A stretch of 15,294 nucleotides of DNA from an uncultured Clostridia bacterium (GTDB lineage: Bacteria; Bacillota; Clostridia; UBA1381), in NCBI GenBank assembly GCA_934462945.1, contig CAKSJF010000058.1, forward strand, positions 1 through 15,294, read 5' to 3'. Within the stretch, counting starts at the first letter, position 1. The number at the start of each line of letters is the position of its first letter. Of this stretch, positions 7,067 to 14,983 are shown in pieces. The notes under the pieces were generated by a model, which saw nothing but the letters and a program-made list of their open reading frames with translations, searched no databases and was not told the DNA's origin. The position numbers and the translations under genes are program-made.

Positions 7067-7090
7067 TGGCGGCAGGGCAACTTGCCGCCA
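7067..7090 (+). other. GC-rich hairpin between the SSB and polymerase genes
   Basis: TGGCGGCA (7067-7074) and TGCCGCCA (7083-7090) form a perfect 8-bp stem with an 8-nt loop. No T-tract follows, so it is not a standard terminator. It lies 11 bases after the SSB stop and 23 before the polymerase ATG. It may stabilise the upstream mRNA or set the expression ratio of SSB to polymerase. Confidence 0.45.
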
Positions 7091-7113
7091 TAATTCTAAG
7101 GCGGTGAAAATCA

Positions 7114-9096
7114 ATGAAAAACATATTTATTGACCTTGAAACTTACAGTGATATTGACCTGCAAAAATGCGGTGTCTACAAATATGCGGAAAGTCCGAAT
7201 TTTGAAATATTATTGTTTGGGTATTCTGTTGACGGCGGAGCGGTTTCTGTTGTTGACCTTACGGGCGGTGAAAGTATACCGACCGAAATATTAATTGCGC
7301 TCACAGATGACAGTGTTACAAAATGGGCATTTAATTCACAGTTTGAACGAGTGTGCCTGTCGGCATACCTTAAGAAAAACTATCCGCAGTATTTTAATTC
7401 ATATAGTGCCGATGATGATGCGGCAGGCAGCTATATTTCTCCGAAAGGTTGGAAATGTTCGCTTGTGTGGGCGGCATATATGGGACTTCCGCTGTCGCTT
7501 AAAGCCGTGGGCGAGGTGTTAAAACTAACCGACCGGAAAATGGACGAGGGAAAAGCGCTTATTAAATACTTTTCTGTTCCGTGCAATCCCACAAAAGCAA
7601 ACGGCGACAGAACAAGAAATCTTCCCAAACACGATATACAAAAATGGAATACATTCAAAGAATATAACAAGCGTGATGTTGAGGTGGAAATGTCAATACA
7701 TGAAAAGCTGCATAACTATCCTGTCCCGGATTTTGTGTGGGAGGAATTTTGGATAGACCAGACGATAAATGACCGAGGAATCGAGATAGATTGTGACATC
7801 GTTAAAAATGCCATAAAAATTGACGAGATAACAAAAACAAGGCTGACGGCGGCAATTAAGGAAATAACGGATTTGGAAAACCCAAACTCGGTAATGCAGA
7901 TGAAACAGTGGCTTGCGGAAAACGGGATCAAGGTTGACTCGCTCGGCAAAAATGAAGTAAAAGAACTGCTTAAATCCGCTCCCTCAAGGCTTGCGACTGT
8001 GCTCAAACTCAGACAGCAGCTTGCAAAATCTTCTGTTAAAAAATATCAGACAATGCAAAATACAATGTGTGCCGATCATCGTGCAAGAGGAATGTTTCGC
8101 TTTTACGGTGCGAACCGTTCCGGGCGGTGGGCAGGCAGACTGATTCAGCTGCAAAATCTGCCGCAAAACCATATGCCGGACTTAAGAGAGGCTCGCGAAC
8201 TTGTGAAAACAGGAAATCTTACGGCGCTTGAAATTCTGTATGATGATATATCCGACACCCTCTCACAGCTTATCCGAACCGCATTTATACCAAAAGACGG
8301 ATATAAATTTATTGTTTCGGACTTTTCTGCCATTGAGGCAAGGGTGATTGCTCATATTGCGGGCGAAAAATGGAGAGAAGATGTTTTTAAACTCGGCGGA
8401 GATATTTATTGTGCGTCTGCTGAGAGAATGTTTCATTGCAAAGTTGAAAAACACGGCGAAAATTCGCACTTGCGCCAAAAGGGCAAGATTGCGGAATTGG
8501 CGCTCGGATACGGCGGTTCGGTCGGCGCTTTGAAATCGATGGCTGCGCTTGAAATGGGAATGAATGAAAATGAACTTCAGCCGCTTGTTGACAGTTGGAG
8601 AAATGCAAATTCAAATATTGTTAACCTGTGGTGGGATGTTGACAGATGCGTAAAACAGGTTATAAAAGAAAGAAACTCCGCAAATACACACGGGATAGGT
8701 TTTAAGTATGAAAGCGGTATGCTGTTTATCATTCTTCCGAGCGGCAGACGGCTTTGTTATGTGCGTCCGCGTATCGGCGAGAATCAATTCGGCGGCGAGT
8801 CTGTGACTTATGAAGGCATCAGCACATCAAAGAAATGGGACAGGATTGAAAGCTACGGTCCGAAGTTTGTGGAAAACATTGTACAGGCAATAAGCCGTGA
8901 TATTCTCTGCTATGCAATGAAATCTCTATCCGATTATTTTATTGTGGGTCATGTACACGATGAACTTATTATCGAATGCAAAAAAGATGTTGCTGTTGAT
9001 TCTATATGTGAACAAATGAGTAAAACTCCGCCGTGGATGCCGGGGTTGATGTTAAATGCGGACGGCTACGAAACGGACTTTTATTGCAAAGATTAA
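7114..9096 (+). CDS. Family A (Pol I-type) phage DNA polymerase with 3'-5' exonuclease domain
   Basis: This 660-aa enzyme is a replicative phage DNA polymerase. The N-terminal DnaQ-like exonuclease has Exo I at D7/E9 (FIDLETYSDID), Exo II in AFNSQFERVCL, and Exo III with D188 in YNKRDVEVE. The family A polymerase domain has an RSGRWAGRLIQLQNLPQ block, motif A with D403 (VSDFSAIEARVIAHIAG), a motif B region (KGKIAELALGYGGSVGAL) and motif C D616/E617 (HVHDELIIE). All catalytic residues are present, so it should be active with proofreading. A ribosome site (AAGGCGGTG) precedes ATG 7114. The gene is the last before a strong terminator. Length and layout match polymerases of Clostridia prophages. 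Confidence 0.95.
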   Translation: MKNIFIDLETYSDIDLQKCGVYKYAESPNFEILLFGYSVDGGAVSVVDLTGGESIPTEILIALTDDSVTKWAFNSQFERVCLSAYLKKNYPQYFNSYSADDDAAGSYISPKGWKCSLVWAAYMGLPLSLKAVGEVLKLTDRKMDEGKALIKYFSVPCNPTKANGDRTRNLPKHDIQKWNTFKEYNKRDVEVEMSIHEKLHNYPVPDFVWEEFWIDQTINDRGIEIDCDIVKNAIKIDEITKTRLTAAIKEITDLENPNSVMQMKQWLAENGIKVDSLGKNEVKELLKSAPSRLATVLKLRQQLAKSSVKKYQTMQNTMCADHRARGMFRFYGANRSGRWAGRLIQLQNLPQNHMPDLREARELVKTGNLTALEILYDDISDTLSQLIRTAFIPKDGYKFIVSDFSAIEARVIAHIAGEKWREDVFKLGGDIYCASAERMFHCKVEKHGENSHLRQKGKIAELALGYGGSVGALKSMAALEMGMNENELQPLVDSWRNANSNIVNLWWDVDRCVKQVIKERNSANTHGIGFKYESGMLFIILPSGRRLCYVRPRIGENQFGGESVTYEGISTSKKWDRIESYGPKFVENIVQAISRDILCYAMKSLSDYFIVGHVHDELIIECKKDVAVDSICEQMSKTPPWMPGLMLNADGYETDFYCKD

Positions 9097-9105
9097 ATTA
9101 TATAT

Positions 9106-9146
9106 TCCGGGATTGCGAAAAAATATCGCCAATCCCGGATTTTTTT
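9106..9146 (+). terminator. Rho-independent terminator after the DNA polymerase gene
   Basis: CCGGGATTG (9107-9115) pairs with CAATCCCGG (9130-9138). The stem extends inward by CGA/TCG around a one-base bulge, and seven T follow (9140-9146). It starts 10 bases after the polymerase stop. The antirepressor gene downstream therefore needs its own promoter or read-through. Confidence 0.9.
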
Positions 9147-9155
9147 AATGATGCT

Positions 9156-9188
9156 ACTTCGGATTTTGCGATTTTCTTTTGCCTATAG
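9156..9188 (+). repeat. 33-bp intergenic repeat, copy 2
   Basis: This is the second copy of the repeat at 4763-4795 (29 of 33 identical). It begins 10 bases after the terminator T-tract and lies upstream of the antirepressor. In the antirepressor frame it encodes LRILRFSFAYR. A small hairpin (AAGGCA/TGCCTT, 9195-9200 with 9208-9213) follows it. No sigma-A promoter was found between the terminator and the gene, so the repeat itself may be the promoter or another control site. Confidence 0.7.
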
Positions 9189-9240
9189 ACTCAGAAGGCA
9201 GATTTTATGCCTTACTATTTACAAAACGGAGGTAATTCCT

Positions 9241-10026
9241 ATGAATGAATTACAAATTTACAAAAATGCGGAACTGGGTTCTGTAAGAGCGCTTGCAATC
9301 GGCGGCGAGGTGTACTTTGTGGGCAAAGATGTGGCTGAGATACTCGGTTATGCCAATCCGAGCAAGGCTTTATCTGACCATGTCGATGATGAGGATAAAC
9401 TCAATAACGAATCGTTATCGAGTTTGGGACAGCGCGGCGGCTGGCTTATCAACGAAAGCGGTCTTTACTGCCTTATTCTTTCAAGCAAGCTGCCGAGTGC
9501 AAGAAAATTTAAGCGTTGGGTTACATCAGAGGTGCTCCCTTCCATTCGCAGACATGGTATGTATGCAACGGACGATTTGATTGCCAATCCCGACCTTGCC
9601 ATTGCGGCATTTACGGCATTAAAACAGGAGCGTGAAAGAACAAGACAGCTTTCCGAAACAATCGCAGTGCAAAATCAGCAGATTGCGGAAATGCAGCCGA
9701 AGGTATCGTATTATGACATCGTTCTTCAATGCCGGGATGTACTCCCCATAAGAGTCATTGCCAAGGACTATGGTTGGTCTGCAAATAAAATGAATAAATA
9801 CCTGCATGAAAAGGGTATTCAGTTTAAGCAGGGCAATAAAGTGTGGCTGTTATATCAAAAGTACGCAAACAAAGGCTATACATCAACCAAAACTCATGTG
9901 TTTGAAGGCTCAAACGGCGAAAATCACACTTCCGTTCATACATACTGGACGCAGGCGGGGCGACTTTTTATATACAGTCTTATGAAAGCCGACGGGTATC
10001 TGCCGCTTATAGAACAGGAGGTTTAA
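9241..10026 (+). CDS. Phage antirepressor (Bro-N plus KilA-C/ANT domain)
   Basis: This 261-aa protein has an N-terminal Bro-N domain (about residues 1-108): VRALAIGGEVYFVGKDVAEILGY, then NESGLYCLILSSKLPSARKFKRWVTSEVLPSIRRHG. A short coiled-coil-like linker follows (about 125-155), then a KilA-C/ANT domain (about 155-255). The last includes an HTH-like LPIRVIAKDYGWSANKMNKYLHEKGI. Proteins of this type antagonise phage repressors or bind DNA. GGAGGT lies before ATG 9241. The frame is open back to ATG 9148 and would add 31 residues including the repeat-encoded peptide, but 9241 has the better ribosome site. It is transcribed separately from the polymerase because of the terminator. Confidence 0.9.
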   Translation: MNELQIYKNAELGSVRALAIGGEVYFVGKDVAEILGYANPSKALSDHVDDEDKLNNESLSSLGQRGGWLINESGLYCLILSSKLPSARKFKRWVTSEVLPSIRRHGMYATDDLIANPDLAIAAFTALKQERERTRQLSETIAVQNQQIAEMQPKVSYYDIVLQCRDVLPIRVIAKDYGWSANKMNKYLHEKGIQFKQGNKVWLLYQKYANKGYTSTKTHVFEGSNGENHTSVHTYWTQAGRLFIYSLMKADGYLPLIEQEV

Positions 10027-10030
10027 TGTG

Positions 10031-10456
10031 ATGGACAAGTTCAACAGTGAGGGTTATGCAGACCTTACGGCATATGAGGCTTTGATGAAAATCGAACAGG
10101 AAGAAAGGGCGGCAAGGAAAGCCGCCAACTTCCGCCCGCTTGTATATATTTGCAGTCCGTACAGCGGAAATACGGAGTTTAATGCAAATAATGCGAGGAT
10201 TTACAGTAGGTTTGCCGTTGCAAAAGGCGCTATTCCGTTAGCGCCGCATCTTCTGTTCCCTCAGTTTATGTCTGAGGAACACGAACGCAGCCTTGCCCTT
10301 TTTATGGGGAGCGTGCTTTTGGGAAAATGCAAAGAAGTCTGGGTGTTCGGAGATACAATGTCGGGAGGTATGAAAATTGAAACCGCAAAAGCGAAGAAAA
10401 TGGGAAAAGTGATACGCTATTTTAATGAGGAATTGGAGGAGATACAATGCAGCTAA
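10031..10456 (+). CDS. DUF4406 family protein (nucleoside deoxyribosyltransferase-like fold)
   Basis: This 141-aa protein has the DUF4406 pattern: YICSPYSGN, then NARIYSRFAVAKGAIPLAPHLLFPQF, then EVWVFGDTMSGGMKIETAKAKKMGKVIRYF. The family is predicted to share a Rossmann-like fold with nucleoside 2-deoxyribosyltransferases. An enzymatic role in nucleotide metabolism or base handling is therefore plausible but unproven. A charged helical N-terminus of about 35 residues precedes the domain. Its start lies just after the antirepressor stop and its end overlaps the primase gene by 10 bp. ATG 10031 is chosen 8 bases after AGGAGGT; GTG 10028 is the alternative. Confidence 0.8.
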   Translation: MDKFNSEGYADLTAYEALMKIEQEERAARKAANFRPLVYICSPYSGNTEFNANNARIYSRFAVAKGAIPLAPHLLFPQFMSEEHERSLALFMGSVLLGKCKEVWVFGDTMSGGMKIETAKAKKMGKVIRYFNEELEEIQCS

Positions 10457-12684
10457 CACTATACACGGCACATTGCAAAGGCAAGAAAAATAATGCGGTT
10501 TATCCGAATAAGTGCATAATTCGAAATCCGGAGGATTTGTGTGCGGCGGCAGCGTTCGATCATGTTTGTGCCGAATACCGAAATTCGCACAGGAGTGTAG
10601 ACGATTTTATGTCAGCCGATTGCACCGTTATGGATAACGATAATGATTTCTCCGATAACCCGGAGGATTGGATCTATCCGAAAGATTATGAGAAGTTGTT
10701 CCCGGGGATTGCATATGCTGTAGTTCCGAGCCGAAACAATATGAAACAAAAGGACGGAAAATCAGCAAGGCCAAGACACCATGTGTATTTTCCGCATGAT
10801 GTGATATCCGACAGCGGGATTTATAAAAGCCTGAAAGAATCGATTATTGTAAAATATCCGTTTTTTGATGAAAATGCGATAGATGCCGCACGGTTTATTT
10901 ATGGAAATTCGGTAGACGAAGTGATATGTAACGATGGCGAACTTACGATAGACTGCATTGTTAATATACAGGCCGAAAGTCAAAACCACGGCATACCGCA
11001 AGGGCAGAGAAACTCCACGATGTCACGCTTTGCGGGCAGGGTTGTGAAAAGGTACGGAGCGACCGACAGGGCATATAACATTTTCCTGGACGAGTCAAAA
11101 AAGTGCAGTCCGCCTTTGGAAGATGAGGAACTTAACCTCATATGGTCGAGTGCCTGCAAGTTTGCGAAAAAAGTACAAAGCCAGAAAGGATATATACCGC
11201 CGGAAGAATATGAGTTTTCTGCCGGGTCATTGCGCCCCAATGATTACTCGGATATAGGACAGGCAAAGGTGATCGCAAAGGAATACGGTGATGAACTTAT
11301 GTATACTGCGGCAACGGATATGCTCAGATATGACGGTGTATGCTGGGTGGAATCAAAGCAGAAAGCGGTCGGTGCAGTGATTGAATTTCTTGACCTGCAG
11401 CTTGCCGATGCCTTAGACGAAATGCAGCGTGCTTTGGATAATCTCATATCAAGCGGTGTGACAAAAGAAGATGCGGCATCCGGCGGAAAGAGAGTTATAA
11501 ACAATCTTAACGAGGAACAGCTGAAATTATATGAGGAATATTTGTCGGCAAAGAAATACCTTGCTTTCGTAATGAAACGAAGGGATATGAAATACATTGC
11601 ATCGGCGCTGCAAACCTTAAAGCCGATGGTTGATGTTCCCGTATCGCAGCTTGACAGCAATCCGTATTTGCTGAATACTCCAAACTGCACTTATGACCTG
11701 CGGCACGGAACAGACGGCTCGCACGAACATACACCGGAAGATAATATCACAAAGGTTACGGCGGTATCACCCGGTGATAAGGGAAAGGATTTGTGGCTGT
11801 CTGCCGTGAATGAATTTTTCTGCGGTGATGCGCAGCTTATTGAATATGTGCAGCAGATGATGGGACTTTCACTGCTCGGAAAAGTGTTTGTTGAGGCTCT
11901 CATCATTGCATACGGTGAGGGCGGAAACGGTAAATCAACATTCGGAAATGCAATACTTAAAACCATAGGCACATACGGCGGTATGATTTCAGCCGATGCG
12001 CTGACTGTCGGCTGCAAGAGAAATGTAAAACCGGGACTTGCCGAGGCGAAGGGCAAACGGCTCCTTATAGCGGCAGAACTTGAGGAAGGAATGCGCCTTA
12101 ACACATCAATGGTAAAACAGCTGTGTTCCACAGATACGATTGAGGCGGAAAAGAAATATAAGGACCCGTTTCATTTTACGCCTACCCACACGGTGCTCTT
12201 ATACACAAACCATCTTCCGAGAGTCGGAGCAATGGATGACGGCATATGGCGGAGGCTTATTGTAATACCGTTTAACGCAAAAATCAAGCCGAAAAAGGAT
12301 ATAAAAAATTACGGTGATTATCTGTTTGAAAATGCCGGTGAGTATATTCTTGCATGGCTCATTGACGGCGCTGAAAAGATAATCAAAAACGATTTCAGAA
12401 TACAACCGCCGAAAGTCGTCATGGACGCTGTCGATAAATATAAGCGCGACAATGACTGGCTTGCACATTTTCTTGATGCGTGCTGTGAAGTCGGTGACGG
12501 ACTTGAAGAAAAGTCCGGGAACTTTTATGACGCATATCGTGCGTTTTGTGCAAGAAGCGGAGAATATGTGCGTAATTCCGCGGAATTTTATGCGGCGGTT
12601 GAGCAGCGTGGGATAGGCAGACGCAAAAAATCGGAAGGTCGTTTCGTGACCGGAGTCAGACTTACAGAAAGTGATTTTATTTAA
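10447..12684 (+). CDS. Primase-helicase: PrimPol-like primase fused to SF3 (D5/P4-type) helicase
   Basis: This 745-aa replication protein combines two activities. The N-terminal part fits an archaeo-eukaryotic (PrimPol) primase: D63-x-D65 in CTVMDNDND, the RPRHHVYFPH histidine motif (H111/H112), and D147 in AIDAARFIYGN. A PriCT-like segment follows at about 180-243 (GIPQGQRNSTMSRFAGR). The C-terminal SF3 helicase has Walker A GEGGNGKS (490-497), a Walker B-like LLIAAELEEG (E544), sensor motif C LLYTNHLPRV (N588), and an arginine-finger-like WRR (601-603) before LIVIPF. It would unwind DNA and lay primers at the phage origin. GGAGGAG precedes ATG 10447, which overlaps the DUF4406 gene. It corresponds to genes annotated phage/plasmid primase P4 or virulence-associated E. 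Confidence 0.9.
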   Translation: MQLTLYTAHCKGKKNNAVYPNKCIIRNPEDLCAAAAFDHVCAEYRNSHRSVDDFMSADCTVMDNDNDFSDNPEDWIYPKDYEKLFPGIAYAVVPSRNNMKQKDGKSARPRHHVYFPHDVISDSGIYKSLKESIIVKYPFFDENAIDAARFIYGNSVDEVICNDGELTIDCIVNIQAESQNHGIPQGQRNSTMSRFAGRVVKRYGATDRAYNIFLDESKKCSPPLEDEELNLIWSSACKFAKKVQSQKGYIPPEEYEFSAGSLRPNDYSDIGQAKVIAKEYGDELMYTAATDMLRYDGVCWVESKQKAVGAVIEFLDLQLADALDEMQRALDNLISSGVTKEDAASGGKRVINNLNEEQLKLYEEYLSAKKYLAFVMKRRDMKYIASALQTLKPMVDVPVSQLDSNPYLLNTPNCTYDLRHGTDGSHEHTPEDNITKVTAVSPGDKGKDLWLSAVNEFFCGDAQLIEYVQQMMGLSLLGKVFVEALIIAYGEGGNGKSTFGNAILKTIGTYGGMISADALTVGCKRNVKPGLAEAKGKRLLIAAELEEGMRLNTSMVKQLCSTDTIEAEKKYKDPFHFTPTHTVLLYTNHLPRVGAMDDGIWRRLIVIPFNAKIKPKKDIKNYGDYLFENAGEYILAWLIDGAEKIIKNDFRIQPPKVVMDAVDKYKRDNDWLAHFLDACCEVGDGLEEKSGNFYDAYRAFCARSGEYVRNSAEFYAAVEQRGIGRRKKSEGRFVTGVRLTESDFI

Positions 12685-12687
12685 AAA

Positions 12688-12792
12688 ATGACACCTCCGA
12701 CACCTCATATATAAAACCCCCTTTAGGGCAGTTAAATTATAAAAAAACTATATATAAGAAGAGTTTATGTTAAGAGGTGTCGGAGGTGTCAT
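12688..12792. repeat. Perfect 19-bp inverted repeat flanking AT-rich DNA; candidate origin or RNA switch
   Basis: ATGACACCTCCGACACCTC (12688-12706) is the exact reverse complement of 12774-12792. Each arm is a tandem pair of a 9-mer (GAGGTGTCG then GAGGTGTCA), so the GAGGTGTC core occurs four times, two each way. Between the arms lie 67 mostly AT bases, with ATATATA runs and a small CCCT/AGGG palindrome. The element fills the gap between the primase-helicase stop and the VRR-NUC ribosome site (AAAGGAG, starting 1 base after the right arm). Iteron-like symmetry around an AT-rich core beside a primase-helicase suggests a replication origin. A hairpin controlling VRR-NUC translation is the alternative. 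Confidence 0.8.
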
Positions 12793-12806
12793 AAAGGAGA
12801 AAGCAT

Positions 12807-13088
12807 ATGCGTGAAAAAGATATAGAACACAAGTTGGTGACGGCAGTTAAGAGATGCGGCGGTGCGGCAGTTAAGTTTATATCCCCCGGCTTGGACGGAA
12901 TGCCCGACAGGCTCGTTCTTCTGCATGGCGGCAAACTGGGTTTTGTGGAATTAAAGGCTCCAGGCAAACACCCGCACCCAATTCAGACGGCAAGACACAA
13001 AATGCTAAAAAGGCTTGGATTTAAGGTGTATGTCATAGACTCGCCGGAGCAGATTGGAGGTGTGATTGATGCAATACAATCCTCATAA
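12807..13088 (+). CDS. VRR-NUC domain nuclease
   Basis: This 93-aa protein is a minimal VRR-NUC domain, a PD-(D/E)XK nuclease type found alone in phages and as the catalytic domain of FAN1. Visible residues are E7 in the first helix, PGLDGMPDRLVLL with D34, FVELK with E48-x-K50, and Q60 in the following helix. It matches the usual length of stand-alone phage VRR-NUC proteins. Such enzymes cut branched or flap DNA, so it may resolve replication or recombination intermediates for this element. AAAGGAG precedes ATG 12807. The inverted repeat ends 14 bases before the start, and the gene overlaps the helicase gene by 20 bp. Confidence 0.92.
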   Translation: MREKDIEHKLVTAVKRCGGAAVKFISPGLDGMPDRLVLLHGGKLGFVELKAPGKHPHPIQTARHKMLKRLGFKVYVIDSPEQIGGVIDAIQSS

Positions 13089-14442
13089 TTATCAAAAATA
13101 TGTAATCGAATATATCGAAAAACACCCGGTATCGGCTGTGTTTCTTGATATGGGACTCGGCAAGACGAGCATTTCGCTTACGGCAATAAACAATCTGCTT
13201 TTCGATTATTTTGCCGTGCGTAAAGTCCTTGTAATAGCGCCGCTGCGTGTGGCAAAAAACACATGGAGTGCCGAGATAAATAAGTGGGACCACCTAAACG
13301 ATTTGAAATACAGTATCGTTGTCGGCACACCTGCCGAAAGAAAAAATGCTTTGAAAGCGGATGCCGATATTTACATCATAAACCGTGAAAATATTCCGTG
13401 GCTTACAGAGTATATGGGAGCGGCATTTGATTTTGATATGGTGGTAATCGATGAACTTTCGTCCTTTAAGAATTATCAGGCAAAGAGATTTAAGGCATTG
13501 ATGAAGGTCAGACCAAGCGTGAAACGAATTGTCGGGCTCACAGGTACACCATCGTCAAACGGTTTAATGGATTTGTTTGCGGAATTTAAGCTGCTTGATA
13601 TGGGAGAACGGCTCGGAAGGTTTATCGGTCAGTACAGAAACACATACTTTATGCCGGATAAAAGAAACGGGCAGGTCATTTTCAGCTATAAACCACTTCC
13701 CGGTGCGGAAGATGCGATATACAGAAAAATATCCGATATTACAATTTCTATGAAAGCCGCCGATCACTTAAAAATGCCAAAGCTTGTGACAACGGATTAT
13801 GAGGTGACTCTTTCCGAGAAGGAACAGCGGAAATATAAAGAACTCAAGGATAATATGGTATTGCAGCTGTCAGATGATGAAATTACAGCCGCCAATGCCG
13901 CAAGTCTTTCAAACAAGCTGTGTCAGATGGCAAACGGTGCGATTTACGATGATGATAAAGCAGTAATTCACGTTCATGACCGAAAGCTTGACGCACTTGA
14001 GGATGGCATTGAAAGCATGAACGGCAAGCCGGTGCTTGTGGCATATTGGTTCAAGCACGATTATGACAGGATTGCAGACAGGCTTAAAGCGTTAAATATT
14101 CCATTTGAAAAGCTTGATACAACCGTCAGTATAGAAAAATGGAATAACGGAAAAATTCCTGTGGCGCTCATACACCCGGCATCCGCAGGTCACGGGTTGA
14201 ATCTTCAAGACGGCGGCTCAGCGCTTGTATGGTTCGGACTTACCTGGAGTCTGGAACTGTATCAGCAGACAAATGCAAGACTCTATCGGCAAGGGCAAAA
14301 CTCAGACACGGTTGTTATTATGCACATTGCGGCAAAAGGCACAATTGATGAACAAATTCTAAAAGCGTTAAAGAAAAAAGACAGCACACAATCGGCGCTG
14401 ATTGATGCCGTAAAAGCTGAAATCGGAGGTATAGTGAAATGA
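13069..14442 (+). CDS. SNF2/DEAD-like superfamily 2 helicase of phage type
   Basis: This 457-aa SF2 ATPase has all the expected motifs: Walker A DMGLGKT (27-33), motif Ia VLVIAPLRVAKNTW, a DEAH-like VIDELSSFKN (D128/E129), motif III LTGTP (157-161), motif V in ASAGHGLNLQDGG, and motif VI QQTNARLYRQGQ (399-410). The motif VI form and compact size fit the SNF2-like helicases that sit beside VRR-NUC genes in Firmicute prophages. It is a dsDNA translocase or helicase probably aiding replication or recombination. ATG 13069 is chosen over TTG 13066, with GGAGGTG 6 bases upstream. It overlaps VRR-NUC upstream by 20 bp and the DUF1492 gene downstream by 4 bp. Confidence 0.92.
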   Translation: MQYNPHNYQKYVIEYIEKHPVSAVFLDMGLGKTSISLTAINNLLFDYFAVRKVLVIAPLRVAKNTWSAEINKWDHLNDLKYSIVVGTPAERKNALKADADIYIINRENIPWLTEYMGAAFDFDMVVIDELSSFKNYQAKRFKALMKVRPSVKRIVGLTGTPSSNGLMDLFAEFKLLDMGERLGRFIGQYRNTYFMPDKRNGQVIFSYKPLPGAEDAIYRKISDITISMKAADHLKMPKLVTTDYEVTLSEKEQRKYKELKDNMVLQLSDDEITAANAASLSNKLCQMANGAIYDDDKAVIHVHDRKLDALEDGIESMNGKPVLVAYWFKHDYDRIADRLKALNIPFEKLDTTVSIEKWNNGKIPVALIHPASAGHGLNLQDGGSALVWFGLTWSLELYQQTNARLYRQGQNSDTVVIMHIAAKGTIDEQILKALKKKDSTQSALIDAVKAEIGGIVK

Positions 14443-14867
14443 GCGTAAAAGAATATTTATCACAAGCGCGTTATTTGGATATGCGCATACAGTCAAAGCT
14501 TGAACAGCTTGAATCATTAAACGAACTTGCAACAAAGTGTACCTCGGTGATAACGGGAATGCCGCACTCACCGAGCAAAAGTACATCGTCTATGGCGGAC
14601 ACCATTAACAAGATTATTGATTTGCAGTGTGAAATCAATAAGGATATTAACAAACTGGTTGATTTGAAAGAAGAAATTTCACAGGTTATAGCCGGTGTTG
14701 AGCAGACAGACCTTCGCATGATACTTGAAAAGCGGTATCTGTGCTTTCATTCGTGGGAGAAGATTGCAAGTGAGATGTTTTATGATTTGAGATGGCTGCA
14801 CCGCCTGCACGGCAGAGCGCTTGAGAGTGCCGGAAAGGTTTATGACAAAATACATTCAGACCACTAA
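14439..14867 (+). CDS. DUF1492/ArpU-RinA-like phage late transcription regulator
   Basis: This 142-aa protein has a long helical, probably coiled-coil N-terminal half (residues 1-90, including an IIDLQCEINKDINKLVDLKEE stretch). A C-terminal sigma region-4-like segment follows: LRMILEKRYLCFHSWEKIASEMFYDLRWLHRLHGRALE. This fits the DUF1492 family and the related ArpU and RinA regulators, which control phage late gene expression. GGAGGT lies 8 bases before ATG 14439, whose ATGA overlaps the helicase stop. It is the last gene before a new promoter and a terminator-like hairpin ahead of the HNH gene, exactly where a late activator or antiterminator would act. The family call is good; the target is inferred. 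Confidence 0.82.
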   Translation: MSVKEYLSQARYLDMRIQSKLEQLESLNELATKCTSVITGMPHSPSKSTSSMADTINKIIDLQCEINKDINKLVDLKEEISQVIAGVEQTDLRMILEKRYLCFHSWEKIASEMFYDLRWLHRLHGRALESAGKVYDKIHSDH

Positions 14868-14874
14868 AAGCCAC

Positions 14875-14902
14875 TTGAATACATATGGGAATGTGGTATA
14901 AT
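14875..14902 (+). promoter_or_regulatory. Promoter with extended -10 before the sORF and HNH gene
   Basis: TTGAAT (14875-14880), 16 bases, then TATAAT (14897-14902) preceded by TGG, an extended -10. It starts 8 bases after the DUF1492 stop. Transcription should start near 14908-14910, at or beside the ATG of a small ORF. It probably begins the late or packaging transcript. Confidence 0.75.
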
Positions 14903-14908
14903 GGTAGT

Positions 14909-14983
14909 ATGAAAAATGTGTATACAGACAGCCTTCATGGGAGAAATCCCGTGAGGGCTTTTCTTATGCCCAAAGCGAGGTGA
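14909..14983 (+). CDS. Possible leaderless 24-aa leader peptide
   Basis: An open frame of 24 codons starts at ATG 14909, only 6 bases after the -10 box, so the mRNA would begin at or next to the start codon with no ribosome site. The peptide runs MKNVYTDSLHGRNPV and ends MPKAR. Its TGA (14981-14983) overlaps the ribosome site of the HNH gene, whose ATG is 6 bases further on. A terminator hairpin lies inside it. Translation would melt that hairpin, so it may act as a leader peptide. A short frame like this can occur by chance, and coding is unproven. Confidence 0.35.
   Translation: MKNVYTDSLHGRNPVRAFLMPKAR
14930..14965 (+). terminator. Intrinsic terminator or attenuator with GAAA tetraloop
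   Basis: A 13-bp stem pairs 14930-14942 (AGCCTTCATGGGA) with 14947-14959 (TCCCGTGAGGGCT), including two G-U pairs, closed by a GAAA tetraloop and followed by TTTTCTT (14959-14965). It lies about 20 nt downstream of the expected transcription start and ahead of the HNH gene, so it would terminate most transcripts unless antiterminated. DUF1492/ArpU-like control is a natural candidate. Confidence 0.82.

Noticed and set aside
9160..9189. A sigma-A promoter inside the 33-bp repeat (TATAGA as -10)
   Set aside because: No acceptable -35 box lies 16-18 bases upstream, so a standard promoter cannot be claimed there.
11244..12708. Minus-strand open frames of 146-169 codons within the primase-helicase gene
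   Set aside because: The plus strand encodes all the PrimPol and SF3 motifs without interruption; the minus-strand frames have no motif or ribosome site.
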